A DNA stretch of 64,000 nucleotides, taken from assembly GCA_023391695.1 (NCBI GenBank), contig JAEWAK010000022.1:1-64000 (forward strand). Reading direction: 5' to 3'. This document shows positions 16,960-25,531 of the stretch, piece after piece (within the stretch, counting starts at the first letter, position 1; every line of letters begins with the position of its first letter). The DNA comes from Bacillota bacterium. Lineage in GTDB: Bacteria > Bacillota > Clostridia > Lachnospirales > Lachnospiraceae. Below the pieces are notes generated by a model. The model ran no database searches, was not told the origin of the DNA, and saw only the letters and a program-made list of their open reading frames with translations. The position numbers and the translations under genes were made by a program.

Positions 16960-17814
16960 TTATGCTTCCCTTATATACCGTTTCAGGTTATTATATCCAA
17001 TGGTAATGGCATTTATGGTTTCTTCCATTCCTTCAAATTCAATAGCGATATAGCCGTCAAACCCAGCATTTTTCAATGCCCGTATACAGTGCAGAACCGG
17101 GACATCACCGTGGCCGATGATGGCGCCTCTGAGATAATTTCCGCTCCTGGACTTGAAAAACCCTTCGCCCGGGTCCGGAAGCATGGCGGATTTTACATGA
17201 AAATCTTTGGCGTGTGCATAAAAGGTATAGGGTGCAATTTTCCCGAAAGCTTTCTCCGGGGCTTCATCCGCACATAAAAAATTCCCCATATCAGCCAGCA
17301 GTCCAAAATTAGCGTTGCCGACGGCATTGTATAATTTTTCTACCCGGTCGCTGTCCTGGCAGAAATAACCGTGATTTTCGACCGTCGTCCGAATGCCCTT
17401 TAAAGCCGCATAAATGGTTACTTCGCTGCAGGCATGGGCTATGATCGGCAGTATGGTATCAAAGGATCTGCCATCACCGGTAGTAGCGTCATGCCGAACC
17501 AGATCTGCACCTAAAATTGCAGCGATATCCACCATTTTCTTCACGCGTTCGATTTCCGTATGGGCATTACCCCCACTGCCCTTTAAAAAATCCGCGCCAA
17601 AGGTAAAGCTGGATACGGGCATATTAAGACGTTTGCATTCTTCTGATAAAATTTTGGCGTAGTTTTCCTTTGAAACACCGTCCGGTGCAAGGATATCCAC
17701 AAACTCAATGGCATCAAAACCAATTTCCTTCGCTTTCGCGATACAGTCAAACTGTGTCATTTTACCTGTGAATAATAATTTGTCAAAGCTATACGAACTA
17801 ACGGATATTTTCAT
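16960..17814 (-). CDS. Sugar phosphate isomerase/epimerase (AP-endonuclease-2 TIM barrel)
   Basis: A 284-residue TIM-barrel protein of the IolE/xylose-isomerase-like family. It shows FDAIEFVD near the N-terminus, TTVENHGYFCQDSDRV in the middle, LLADMGNFL and YAHAKDFH, and GYIAIEFEGME near the end; the Glu, Asp, His and Glu of these are the usual metal ligands. Such enzymes isomerise or epimerise keto sugars or inositol derivatives. It is the last gene of a minus-strand set with an oxidoreductase and a second barrel protein, separated from the oxidoreductase by 333 bases that hold a repeat element. Confidence 0.85.
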   Translation of the reverse strand: MKISVSSYSFDKLLFTGKMTQFDCIAKAKEIGFDAIEFVDILAPDGVSKENYAKILSEECKRLNMPVSSFTFGADFLKGSGGNAHTEIERVKKMVDIAAILGADLVRHDATTGDGRSFDTILPIIAHACSEVTIYAALKGIRTTVENHGYFCQDSDRVEKLYNAVGNANFGLLADMGNFLCADEAPEKAFGKIAPYTFYAHAKDFHVKSAMLPDPGEGFFKSRSGNYLRGAIIGHGDVPVLHCIRALKNAGFDGYIAIEFEGMEETINAITIGYNNLKRYIREA

Positions 17815-17853
17815 ATTCGGTAACCTCCCTGGTGTAATATAATTTTTGATAAT

Positions 17854-18036
17854 TTGACCTTACAAGTAAGTCCTCCGCTCCTTAACGGAGTGTAAGCGGT
17901 GGGTTAGGGACTTAACTTTTCAGTCAGAGTTCATGTTAGGTTCATGCTAAGTTCATGCTCCGACCTTATACCTGCGTAGCAGATATAAGGTTATGAGCAA
18001 GTAGCGTAGCGGACCCGGAATATCCGCTTTGACTAA
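17854..18036. repeat. Dispersed intergenic repeat, family 1, full copy
   Basis: This roughly 183-bp element shares its left end (ACCTTACAAGTAAGTC type), central hairpin and right end (GAATATCCGCTTTGACTA) with partial or full copies at 30268, 42987, 43409 and 53820. It contains three stem-loops: CTCCG/CGGAG, ACCTTATA/TATAAGGT with an inner CTGC/GCAG, and AGCGGA/TCCGCT. An 11-bp unit around GTTCATG is repeated three times at 17929-17960, an expansion not seen in the other copies. It separates two genes of the sugar operon. Confidence 0.8.
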
Positions 18037-18147
18037 CCGCAACATTTCATTATACCCGTAAAAGGAGCGTACAAAACAGGCTCAATAAAACTTCGAGTTT
18101 AATCAGCGCTAAATATCCGTATTTCAGGATATTATTACTGTAAAAAG

Positions 18148-19206
18148 TTACAGAATAACTTCATGTCCGGTTGCCGCCGACTCATAAATTGCATCTAAAA
18201 TTGCCATGATTTCAATGCCGTCCTGGGCAGGGGAGAGGCAGGGGATTCCGTCGGTAATGCAGGAAACGAAATGATCGATTTCTTTGGCAAATAACCCGTC
18301 GAAGCTTAAGGAGGTTTGTGCATCTAAATTAACATCTGCCAGGTAATCGTTGATCTCACTGTACAGTTCCAATTCCGGGTCTAATTTGGCCCCGCCTTTT
18401 GTACCGAAAAGTTCAATCTTACCTTCGTCCTTTTTCAGGTTCAGGCTGAAACTTGCCTCGATGGAAAGGACAGCACCGTTATCAAATCTTATCATGGCAC
18501 TGGCCAGATCTTCCACATCGCATATATCGTTATCCGTAGCACTGGAGGCTTTGTAGAATTGTTTCCCTTTAATATTTTTTCTCTCCCCCAGCTTTTTAAA
18601 AGCAGCGCCGTATACGGAAACGGGTTTCGGGTTGCCCATCAGGAATCTTACAAGGTCAATTACATGGACACCTAAATCAATTAAAGGACCGCCCCCCGAA
18701 CGTGCTTTATCTCCGAACCATCCTCCGGGATTTCCTTTCCGCCTAAGATAAGTAGCTTTTGCATAGTATATCTCGCCGAAATAATCGGATTCCATAAATT
18801 CCTTTAATATATTGCAATCATTTCCGTAACGCCTGACAAAACCGATCATCAGCAGTTTTTTGTTTCTTTCCGCCGCTTCCTTCATGGCCTTGGCATCTTC
18901 TTTTGATACCGACATTGGCTTTTCACACAAAACGTGTTTGCCTGCGTTTAAGGCTGCAATGGTGCAGGGCGCATGTGCAGAGTTCCAGGTGCACACGCTG
19001 ACAGCATCGATTTCTTCAAGGCCCAGCATTTCATTCATGTCCGTAAAGGTACGCCTCACGTTATATTTTTCAGCCATAAATTTCAGGCGTTCTTCATTCA
19101 GGTCACAGAAGGCATACAGTTCTGCGTTATGATTGTTTAAGTAAGCTTCGATATGCTGTTCTGAGATGGAACCAGTACCGATGATTCCGATTTTAATTTT
19201 AGCCAT
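18148..19206 (-). CDS. Gfo/Idh/MocA family NAD(P)-dependent oxidoreductase
   Basis: A 352-residue dehydrogenase. The Rossmann motif GIIGTGSISEQHIEAY opens the protein, the conserved HVLCEKPMSVS follows near residue 95, and GGGPLIDLGVHVIDLVRFLMG supplies the catalytic Asp/His region near 175-190. Members oxidise or reduce ring hydroxyls of sugars and inositols. It starts 14 bases after the barrel gene at 19220-20095, so the two form one transcript. With two TIM-barrel partners it probably makes and processes a keto-sugar intermediate; the substrate is not visible. Confidence 0.92.
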   Translation of the reverse strand: MAKIKIGIIGTGSISEQHIEAYLNNHNAELYAFCDLNEERLKFMAEKYNVRRTFTDMNEMLGLEEIDAVSVCTWNSAHAPCTIAALNAGKHVLCEKPMSVSKEDAKAMKEAAERNKKLLMIGFVRRYGNDCNILKEFMESDYFGEIYYAKATYLRRKGNPGGWFGDKARSGGGPLIDLGVHVIDLVRFLMGNPKPVSVYGAAFKKLGERKNIKGKQFYKASSATDNDICDVEDLASAMIRFDNGAVLSIEASFSLNLKKDEGKIELFGTKGGAKLDPELELYSEINDYLADVNLDAQTSLSFDGLFAKEIDHFVSCITDGIPCLSPAQDGIEIMAILDAIYESAATGHEVIL

Positions 19207-19219
19207 AACTTATTTCCTC

Positions 19220-20095
19220 CTATAAACCTTTCATCCTGTTAAGAAAAATGACAGCATTTTTAATGTCTTCCTCGGGATTTTCCCCGACTTCCCGCTCAAT
19301 GGTCAAAAATCCCCTGTAACCGATATCATCAAGGGCTTTTAAATATTCCTTAAAGTTAACATCGCCTTCTCCTAAAGGGAGTTCGATAAAGGGCAGGTTT
19401 GCATCCCCGGATATAAAGCTGTTTTGGGCGGCGGCGGTTTCATCCACTGTGATACCGTAAATAATTTCCGGGTCTTTTACCTGTAAACGCCTGCCGTCTT
19501 TGGCATGGGTATGTACGATATAATCTTTCAACGTATAAACCGCTTTTACAGGGTCATCCCCCGTTACCATAACAAAATTGGCAGGGTCAAGGTTTACAGC
19601 GACGCCCTTTGAATTTAGTGCATCTAAAAATTCCTTTAGGGTGATTGCGATTTCCGGACCTGTTTCAATTGCAAAGTGTCCGTCTATGGAGTCGGCAAAA
19701 CGGCTTAAGGTGTGGCAGGCTTCCTGCATGATTTTATAACGTTCATGCTTCTTATCGGAAGGGATAACACCGATGTGGGTGGTGATTATATCCGTTTCCA
19801 GATCTTTTGCAAGCTCCATGATACGTTTTGATTTTTCAATAAGTTCAGGATTTTTCTCCCGGTTGCCAAAACCATGTCCTAAATCCCCGCATAATGCGGA
19901 AAAAACCAGGCCGTTTGATTTCACCAGGTCAAGGAGTTCTTTTCTTTTGCTGACGGTTAAAGCTTCCGGGGAATATTCACCGGAGGTCGCATACATCTGG
20001 AGTCCTTTGGCTCCAAGCAGGGCGGCCTTTTGGGCGGCGGTTTTGGTGTCCAGCTTAAAGGAATCCAGCATGACACCAATTGGAAAATCGTACAT
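19220..20095 (-). CDS. Sugar phosphate isomerase/epimerase (second TIM barrel)
   Basis: A 291-residue barrel protein. Metal-site segments are IITTHIGVIP, FAIETGPE, NLDPANFVMV, VHTHAKDGR and GFLTIEREVGENP, typical of the IolE/hydroxypyruvate-isomerase superfamily. The ATG at 20095 (MYDFPIGVML) is preferred over upstream in-frame ATGs because AAAGGATGG precedes it. It is the first gene of the minus-strand operon, divergent from the AraC regulator at 20319, and not closely similar to the barrel protein at 16960. Function in keto-sugar conversion is inferred from family and context. Confidence 0.87.
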   Translation of the reverse strand: MYDFPIGVMLDSFKLDTKTAAQKAALLGAKGLQMYATSGEYSPEALTVSKRKELLDLVKSNGLVFSALCGDLGHGFGNREKNPELIEKSKRIMELAKDLETDIITTHIGVIPSDKKHERYKIMQEACHTLSRFADSIDGHFAIETGPEIAITLKEFLDALNSKGVAVNLDPANFVMVTGDDPVKAVYTLKDYIVHTHAKDGRRLQVKDPEIIYGITVDETAAAQNSFISGDANLPFIELPLGEGDVNFKEYLKALDDIGYRGFLTIEREVGENPEEDIKNAVIFLNRMKGL

Positions 20096-20318
20096 TGAAA
20101 CCATCCTTTCTAAATAAAAAAGTTGTTTGTTTATAAACCTCATTGTATAATTGAACTTATATGAAGTAAAGAAATGAAATTGCTATAAATTAACACTATC
20201 TTGCTCTGTAACCGGCACATTGCCTGTTATTTCCAGGATAAATTCCATACGAAGCAGCTTATAGGCAGCAGGCTTAGAATCGTTTGTAAAATCAGCCTGT
20301 CAGAGATGGGAGCCACAG

Positions 20319-21140
20319 ATGAATTCAAATAATATCTATGAACCGCATACACATAAGGATCCTTCGTTTCCGATTATTTTTCATTTGGATACAATGAGAA
20401 AATATCAGTCCGATTTTCTGCCCCACTGGCATGAAAGTATTGAGATACTTTATGTTACGGAGGGTACCATAACCGTTTTATCGGATGCAAGCAGTAGCAC
20501 TGCGGGTAAGGATGAGATCATTATCATTAATTCAAACAACGTTCACTATATACAAACCTTGGCCGAGGAGTCAAAATATTATTGCCTGATTATAGACCGG
20601 AAATTTTGTGAGGAATTTGGTTTGGATACGGAAGAGATCGTATTTGAAAGACTGATAAAAGATAAAGCGGTTAGAGATAAATTCAATGTCATAAAAGAGG
20701 AATTTCATTCCCAAAAAGCCCTCTATAAAGCAAAAATCAAGTCGGCAATTATGGATCTGATAATTTGCCTTTACCGGGACTACACTCTGTCGGAGTCGCC
20801 TTTATCCAATAAACTGGAAACAGGTAAAATCGAAATAATTAAAAAAGCAATCCGGTATATCCAAGGCAATTATGATAAAAATATCTCCGTCTCAGATATT
20901 GCAGAAGAGGCGGGGTTAAGCAAATATTATTTTTGCCGTATTTTTAAAGAAATTACAGGTTACACCATCGTGCGTTTTATTAATATTTTAAGATGTACCA
21001 ATGCCAAAAAGCTTCTGCTAAGCGGTAAATACAGCGTGGAAGAAGCAGCCTTTAAATGCGGTTTTGACAATCTGTCCTATTTTTCAAAGACTTATAAAAA
21101 GCATATGGGATGTCTGCCGTCCTCCACAAAAAGGCTGTGA
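20319..21140 (+). CDS. AraC family regulator with cupin sensor domain
   Basis: A 273-residue regulator. The N-terminal cupin (about residues 20-110) shows PHWHESIEILYVTEGTI and NSNNVHYI. The C-terminal pair of helix-turn-helix motifs is ISVSDIAEEAGLSKYYFCRIFKEITGYT and SVEEAAFKCGFDNLSYFSKTYKKHMG, the standard AraC signature. It is divergent from the sugar isomerase/oxidoreductase operon (224 bases between starts) and is most likely its sugar-responsive activator. Its end is 11 bases from the tail of the convergent second AraC gene. Confidence 0.92.
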   Translation: MNSNNIYEPHTHKDPSFPIIFHLDTMRKYQSDFLPHWHESIEILYVTEGTITVLSDASSSTAGKDEIIIINSNNVHYIQTLAEESKYYCLIIDRKFCEEFGLDTEEIVFERLIKDKAVRDKFNVIKEEFHSQKALYKAKIKSAIMDLIICLYRDYTLSESPLSNKLETGKIEIIKKAIRYIQGNYDKNISVSDIAEEAGLSKYYFCRIFKEITGYTIVRFINILRCTNAKKLLLSGKYSVEEAAFKCGFDNLSYFSKTYKKHMGCLPSSTKRL

Positions 21141-21151
21141 CGGCCGGCCTC

Positions 21152-22123
21152 CTAAAGGTAATGTGCTTTTCTATATTGGCTTGGGGTAATGTTATGTATT
21201 TCTTTAAATGCTTCGGTGAATTTACTGGGGCTGTCATAACCGCAGATATGAGCGATATTTTTAATGCTAAGCTCATCGTCGGCCATCATCAGCATCGCTC
21301 TTTTCATTTTCTCCACCCGGATATACTGGTTTATGGTTATTCTGTAATATTGTTTAAAACAGCGGTGTAATTTACTTACGCTGATGGCTTCGGATAAAGC
21401 CAGGCTTTCAATACCGGGAGTATTTAATATATCCTTATCAAGCACGGACTTTATGCGCCATAGTTTCTGTTCATTTTCCCAGGTAATGTGATATCTGCGG
21501 TTAAACGGGATGGAAGGCAGAAACTGCAAATTTTTATACATGATCATGAACAATTCGCCTAACTTACATTCATAACTGAATAACGGAAGAATCCCGTTCC
21601 GTGCCGCCCATTTGGTCTGCTCAAGGACAAGCGTTATGTCCGGTGTGTTGCAAACCAGATTGGTATGGCATTTTAATTTGCTCATAAATTCTTCGTAATC
21701 CGGCAGATGTTTACTTAACAGCTCCTGCAAATATTCCTCAAACACAAGAATACAGGTACAGCAGGTGTGCACCTGGGCGGGAAAGGTTATTTTATATGGT
21801 TTTAAGGGATTTATTATAATGTGGTTAATTGGAGTAAGATGAAAAGCTTTCTTTCCATTCCGGGTAAATGTAATGTCTCCGTTGTCAATACACCAGATAA
21901 ACAGGCAGGGCCGGTCGATATTCATGGTATAAGAAAGGGTTCCGGCCGGTGTAAACCACATACTTGAAACAAAAAGACCGGCGGCCGGGTGTATCTGGGT
22001 GATCCATCCGTCACTGCTTTTACTCCCGAAATTAAAGATGACTCCATTTCCAAATTTATGTTCCGTCATATTAAATTGTAAGGCCATGGCCTGAAATCCA
22101 TTAAGGTATTCATCCGTATTCAT
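21152..22123 (-). CDS. AraC family regulator, probably of the siderophore operon
   Basis: A 323-residue protein with a long N-terminal sensing part (residues 1-210) and a C-terminal AraC domain: ALSEAISVSKLHRCFKQYYRITINQYI and SIKNIAHICGYDSPSKFTEAFKEIHNITPSQYR. The plan and context recall PchR/YbtA-type regulators that bind the ferric siderophore and activate its uptake genes. It is divergent from the iron-importer operon at 22443 with 319 bases between starts. Ligand and direction of control are inferred from position. Confidence 0.85.
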   Translation of the reverse strand: MNTDEYLNGFQAMALQFNMTEHKFGNGVIFNFGSKSSDGWITQIHPAAGLFVSSMWFTPAGTLSYTMNIDRPCLFIWCIDNGDITFTRNGKKAFHLTPINHIIINPLKPYKITFPAQVHTCCTCILVFEEYLQELLSKHLPDYEEFMSKLKCHTNLVCNTPDITLVLEQTKWAARNGILPLFSYECKLGELFMIMYKNLQFLPSIPFNRRYHITWENEQKLWRIKSVLDKDILNTPGIESLALSEAISVSKLHRCFKQYYRITINQYIRVEKMKRAMLMMADDELSIKNIAHICGYDSPSKFTEAFKEIHNITPSQYRKAHYL

Positions 22124-22329
22124 TGAAATCTCCTGTCATAAGTGGTTCTCCTGAATAAAATCATAGCATAAGTGAAGGCTAAAAGTAAATATAGAACTAT
22201 ACTTATTTTGGACAATACTATACCTGAATTAACATAGTGATAGTAAAGTGGAAACCTGTAGGCCTTTTATTTAAAGGATTTCAGGTTTTTCTGGTTTTTA
22301 TTGACCTTCGGGTTTGGTTTTTGCTGCTA

Positions 22330-22382
22330 TTGACAGTGAAAAATTGCAATGCTATACTTTTTTGAGTTAGCCAGAGCTAACT
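22330..22382 (+). promoter_or_regulatory. Promoter and palindromic operator of the siderophore uptake operon
   Basis: TTGACA (22330-22335) and TATACT (22353-22358) with a 17-base spacer form a near-consensus promoter. Directly behind it, at 22365-22382 and covering the expected start point, is AGTTAG-N6-CTAACT, an exact 6-bp inverted repeat. The same palindrome type occurs at the two promoters of the second iron importer (46002 and 46362). This arrangement fits an iron-dependent repressor; the protein is not in this window. Confidence 0.85.
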
Positions 22383-22442
22383 TTTGGGCTTAAGTAAGCA
22401 GATACTAAATTATAAACTTACATTTATTACAGGAGGGATCAT

Positions 22443-23498
22443 ATGAAGAAATTTTTCAAGAAAAAATCTTTCATTAAAAATTACCTGATGGTCATTTGTT
22501 TCATTTTAATAGGGGGAGCAGGTTTAACCGGCTGTCAGAAAAACAGTACGGATACGGCAGCACAGAACGGGGAGAATACCGCAGAAAAGGAAATCTTAAC
22601 TGAGGAAAGTATAAATACGGGAGAAGAAACTGCGGGAGAAAAAACTGAAGAGATTGGGGAAGAAGGTACCAAGGTGGTATCAACTATAATGGGAGATGTT
22701 GAGGTACCGGTCAATCCCAAAAGAGTCATTGTAAACTGGTATCTTGGAGATGTTGTTACGTTAGGTATAGAGCCTGTGGCAATCTATGGGTGGATACAGG
22801 AATCAATGCCGTTTTATGATTCGCTGAAAGATATACCTTCCATTGAAAATTGGGAAAAGGAAGAGGTATTATCCTATGAACCGGATTTGATTATTACCTA
22901 TAACCAGGAAGACTTTGATAAATTTTCTAAAATTGCACCCGTCGTAGTAGCGCCTGAATCCACCATGACTTCCGTGGAACGGATAGAATTTCTGGGCAGC
23001 GTAACCGGACGTGAGACCGAGGCAAAAGCAGCCATCGATGATTTTGAAACAAAATTAGGGGAAGCGAAAGATCTGCTGAAAGCCGATGAGTTTTTGGATA
23101 AAACCTTCAGCATACTTCAGGACTGGGGAAGCAACTCCTATGGCATATACTATGAAACCGGTTCAAGAGGCGGTACTTTGTTATATGATTATCTTCAGCT
23201 AAACCTGCCGGAAAATCTGAAAAAACTTGTGGAGGATACCGGGGAGGGAAGAGGAGCTTTATCTTATGAGGTAGCTTCCGACTATTTCGGTGATTATGTA
23301 TTATGGTTTTTACTGGACGAAAACGAATCGGAATATTCCCAGACAGAAATATGGAAAAGCATTCCGGCAGTGAAAGCAGGAAATATTATAGAAGTGCCTG
23401 CATCCTTAAGCGGTTTGTTCTATTTTGACGATGTCGCCAGTATGACCGCCCAGATGGATTATATTGTTGACAAACTGAATGAGGCGGTTAGTAAGTAA
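22443..23498 (+). CDS. Ferric-siderophore-type ABC transporter substrate-binding lipoprotein (first)
   Basis: A 351-residue lipoprotein; the lipobox LTGC puts the lipid-bearing Cys at residue 31. A Glu/Thr-rich linker (about 35-75) leads to a periplasmic-binding domain of the FhuD/BtuF type with VPVNPKRVIVNWYLGDVVTLGI, YEPDLIITYNQEDF and IPAVKAGNIIEVPA. It captures an iron chelate outside the membrane and hands it to the permease pair encoded downstream. GGAGG precedes the ATG. It is the first gene of a run that also has a second binding protein, two permeases and an ATPase. Confidence 0.88.
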   Translation: MKKFFKKKSFIKNYLMVICFILIGGAGLTGCQKNSTDTAAQNGENTAEKEILTEESINTGEETAGEKTEEIGEEGTKVVSTIMGDVEVPVNPKRVIVNWYLGDVVTLGIEPVAIYGWIQESMPFYDSLKDIPSIENWEKEEVLSYEPDLIITYNQEDFDKFSKIAPVVVAPESTMTSVERIEFLGSVTGRETEAKAAIDDFETKLGEAKDLLKADEFLDKTFSILQDWGSNSYGIYYETGSRGGTLLYDYLQLNLPENLKKLVEDTGEGRGALSYEVASDYFGDYVLWFLLDENESEYSQTEIWKSIPAVKAGNIIEVPASLSGLFYFDDVASMTAQMDYIVDKLNEAVSK

Positions 23499-23543
23499 GT
23501 TACGGAGTACCCTCAGGTGCTCTTATTCAGAAAAGAGGTCGGC

Positions 23544-24530
23544 ATGAAGAATAAAGATATAAAATTAACAGGGCTTACCATGATTGCAATGCTTAGTCTG
23601 TTTTTATTGGCAGGATGCGGAAGGAATGATACGGCTGCAACCAATTCGGACACCGGTAAAACACTTAAGGAAAACAGCACGGAAATAGATACCGGGAATA
23701 CGCAGTCTCAAACGGAAACAGAAAAAACCAGGATCATAAAAACGGAACAAGGAGATGTAGAGATTCCTGCAAATCCAGTCAGGATAGTCATTCAATCCTA
23801 TGTAGGGGATCTGCTTTCCATGGGGGTAAAACCCATTGGGGGAGATATGGATCCGGCACTGTTTGACGGGCTGTTAGACGGTACGGATTATAAAAGACTG
23901 GAGAATTTTGAGCCGGAAACCATCATGGGATTGGAACCGGACCTTATTATAGTCCTTCAAAGTTATAAAGAAGTTGATTATGATAAATTATCCTTAATAG
24001 CCCCTACGGTCAAAGTCGATGATCTTGTTATGACAACGGAGGAACGTGTTAACTATCTTGGTGAACTGGTAGGAAAAGAAAAAGAAGCAAAAGAGGCTAC
24101 CTTGGCGTACTTTCAATTAGCAGATGAAAATAAACAAAAATTAATGGATGCCGGTATTACAGATAAGGAGATCACTGTAATTGAAGGTCCTTATATCTTC
24201 GGTGAGAAATACGGCAGAGGCAGTGACGTGGTTTATAATTTCCTCGGATTTAAGGCACCGGAAAAGCTGCAGAAGGAGTTTGATGCCGGCAACTATTATA
24301 TAGAAACATCCATGGAAGTCCTGCATGAATATTGCGGCGATTATATTTTACGTTCTGTTTATGACGGGGCAGAAGATTTATCGGCCAATGTGGTTTGGAA
24401 TAATATTGATGCGGTAAAGAACGGAAATGTAATCGAAATTGATTTTAATCAGTTTTTTGCCAGAGACATTTACGTAATGAGTAAACAGATCACTTATATT
24501 ACCGAGGCTTTATTGGAGACTGCAAAATGA
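23544..24530 (+). CDS. Ferric-siderophore-type ABC transporter substrate-binding lipoprotein (second)
   Basis: A 328-residue lipoprotein (lipobox LAGC, Cys25 from the ATG at 23544, which has AGAGG upstream; nine residues further upstream are probably not translated). It is similar in plan to the preceding protein: IPANPVRIVIQSYVGDLLSMGV, LEPDLIIVLQSYKEVDYDKL, NIDAVKNGNVIEIDF. The two are diverged paralogues, suggesting two ligands or affinities for one permease. Its stop overlaps the first permease start (ATGA). Confidence 0.87.
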   Translation: MKNKDIKLTGLTMIAMLSLFLLAGCGRNDTAATNSDTGKTLKENSTEIDTGNTQSQTETEKTRIIKTEQGDVEIPANPVRIVIQSYVGDLLSMGVKPIGGDMDPALFDGLLDGTDYKRLENFEPETIMGLEPDLIIVLQSYKEVDYDKLSLIAPTVKVDDLVMTTEERVNYLGELVGKEKEAKEATLAYFQLADENKQKLMDAGITDKEITVIEGPYIFGEKYGRGSDVVYNFLGFKAPEKLQKEFDAGNYYIETSMEVLHEYCGDYILRSVYDGAEDLSANVVWNNIDAVKNGNVIEIDFNQFFARDIYVMSKQITYITEALLETAK

Positions 24531-25531
24531 AAAAACAAAATATAAAATTTTCGTTCTACATGGTGATCGGAGTATGCTTATTGGCACTGGCATTTTTCTG
24601 CTCCATTTCCTTTGGAGCGGCAGACATGGATCTAAAAGTAGCCTGGGGTGCTCTATTTCGGTTTGATAATACCATAATGGAGCATCAGATCATCCGTACC
24701 CTGCGTTTTCCAAGAACTGTGGCAGATATGATGGTAGGCAGCAGCCTGGCCGTTGCCGGAGCCATTATGCAGGGAACGACCAGAAATCCCCTGGCAGATT
24801 CGGGCTTAATGGGAATCAGTTCGGGTGCGTCTTTTGCAATGGCAGTTTGTTTTGCTTTTTTCCCCGGCAGATCCTATGGTGAGACTATGTTCTATACCTG
24901 TATCGGGGCAGCTTTGGCAACTTTTATGACCTACTTTTTTGCAAGTGTCGGCAAAAGAAGGATGACACCCCAAAGGCTGGTACTGGCCGGTTTATCCATT
25001 TCCATGTTATTTGGGGCACTTACTTCCTATATTGCAATTAAATATGAAATCGGGCAGGACTTAACCTATTGGACGGCAGGCGGTACCGCCAGTGCAAAAT
25101 GGGGAGAGCTTTTGACGACTCTGCCTGTTTTTCTCATAAGTGCTGCGGCCGCAGTAATGCTTTCTCCTTCCATAACCGTTTTAAGCCTGGGGGAAGAAAT
25201 TGCCGCCGGGTTAGGCTTAAAAACCAATACCGTTAAGGGGATTTCTACGGTTGTTGTTTTTCTCCTGACCGGTTTATCCGTTGTTATCGTGGGACCGATT
25301 GGATTTGTGGGCCTTCTGGTTCCGCATATAGTCCGGTTCTCAATCGGAGTAGACTATCGCTATATCATTCCTGGCTGTGTCTTGTACGGAGCAATTTTTT
25401 TAGTCGCGGCGGACCTTTTCGGCCGACTGATCAATAAGCCCTTCGAAACACCTCTCGGTATTATCTTTGCTGTCATCGGCGTACCTTACTTTCTTTATAT
25501 TGCGAGAAAACAGAGGAGGGAATTTGAATGA
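24527..25531 (+). CDS. Iron-siderophore ABC transporter permease (FecCD family)
   Basis: A 334-residue membrane protein with about nine or ten helices. Family landmarks are LRFPRTVADMMVGSSLAVAGAIMQGTTRNPLADSGLMGISSGASFA near the N-terminus and GPIGFVGLLVPHIVRFSIG near residue 265, the segment contacting the ATPase. It forms half of the heterodimeric channel with the next gene. Start and stop overlap both neighbours, so translation is coupled. Confidence 0.95.
   Translation: MKKQNIKFSFYMVIGVCLLALAFFCSISFGAADMDLKVAWGALFRFDNTIMEHQIIRTLRFPRTVADMMVGSSLAVAGAIMQGTTRNPLADSGLMGISSGASFAMAVCFAFFPGRSYGETMFYTCIGAALATFMTYFFASVGKRRMTPQRLVLAGLSISMLFGALTSYIAIKYEIGQDLTYWTAGGTASAKWGELLTTLPVFLISAAAAVMLSPSITVLSLGEEIAAGLGLKTNTVKGISTVVVFLLTGLSVVIVGPIGFVGLLVPHIVRFSIGVDYRYIIPGCVLYGAIFLVAADLFGRLINKPFETPLGIIFAVIGVPYFLYIARKQRREFE

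Noticed and set aside
17854..18036. Riboswitch reading of repeat family 1
   Set aside because: Copies do not sit at consistent distances before similar genes, and some are truncated or between unrelated genes, so a metabolite switch is unlikely.
22365..22382. Fur box interpretation of the iron-operon palindromes
   Set aside because: The sequence does not match the GATAATGATAATCATTATC pattern; arms GTTAG/CTAAC with a 6-base centre are different.
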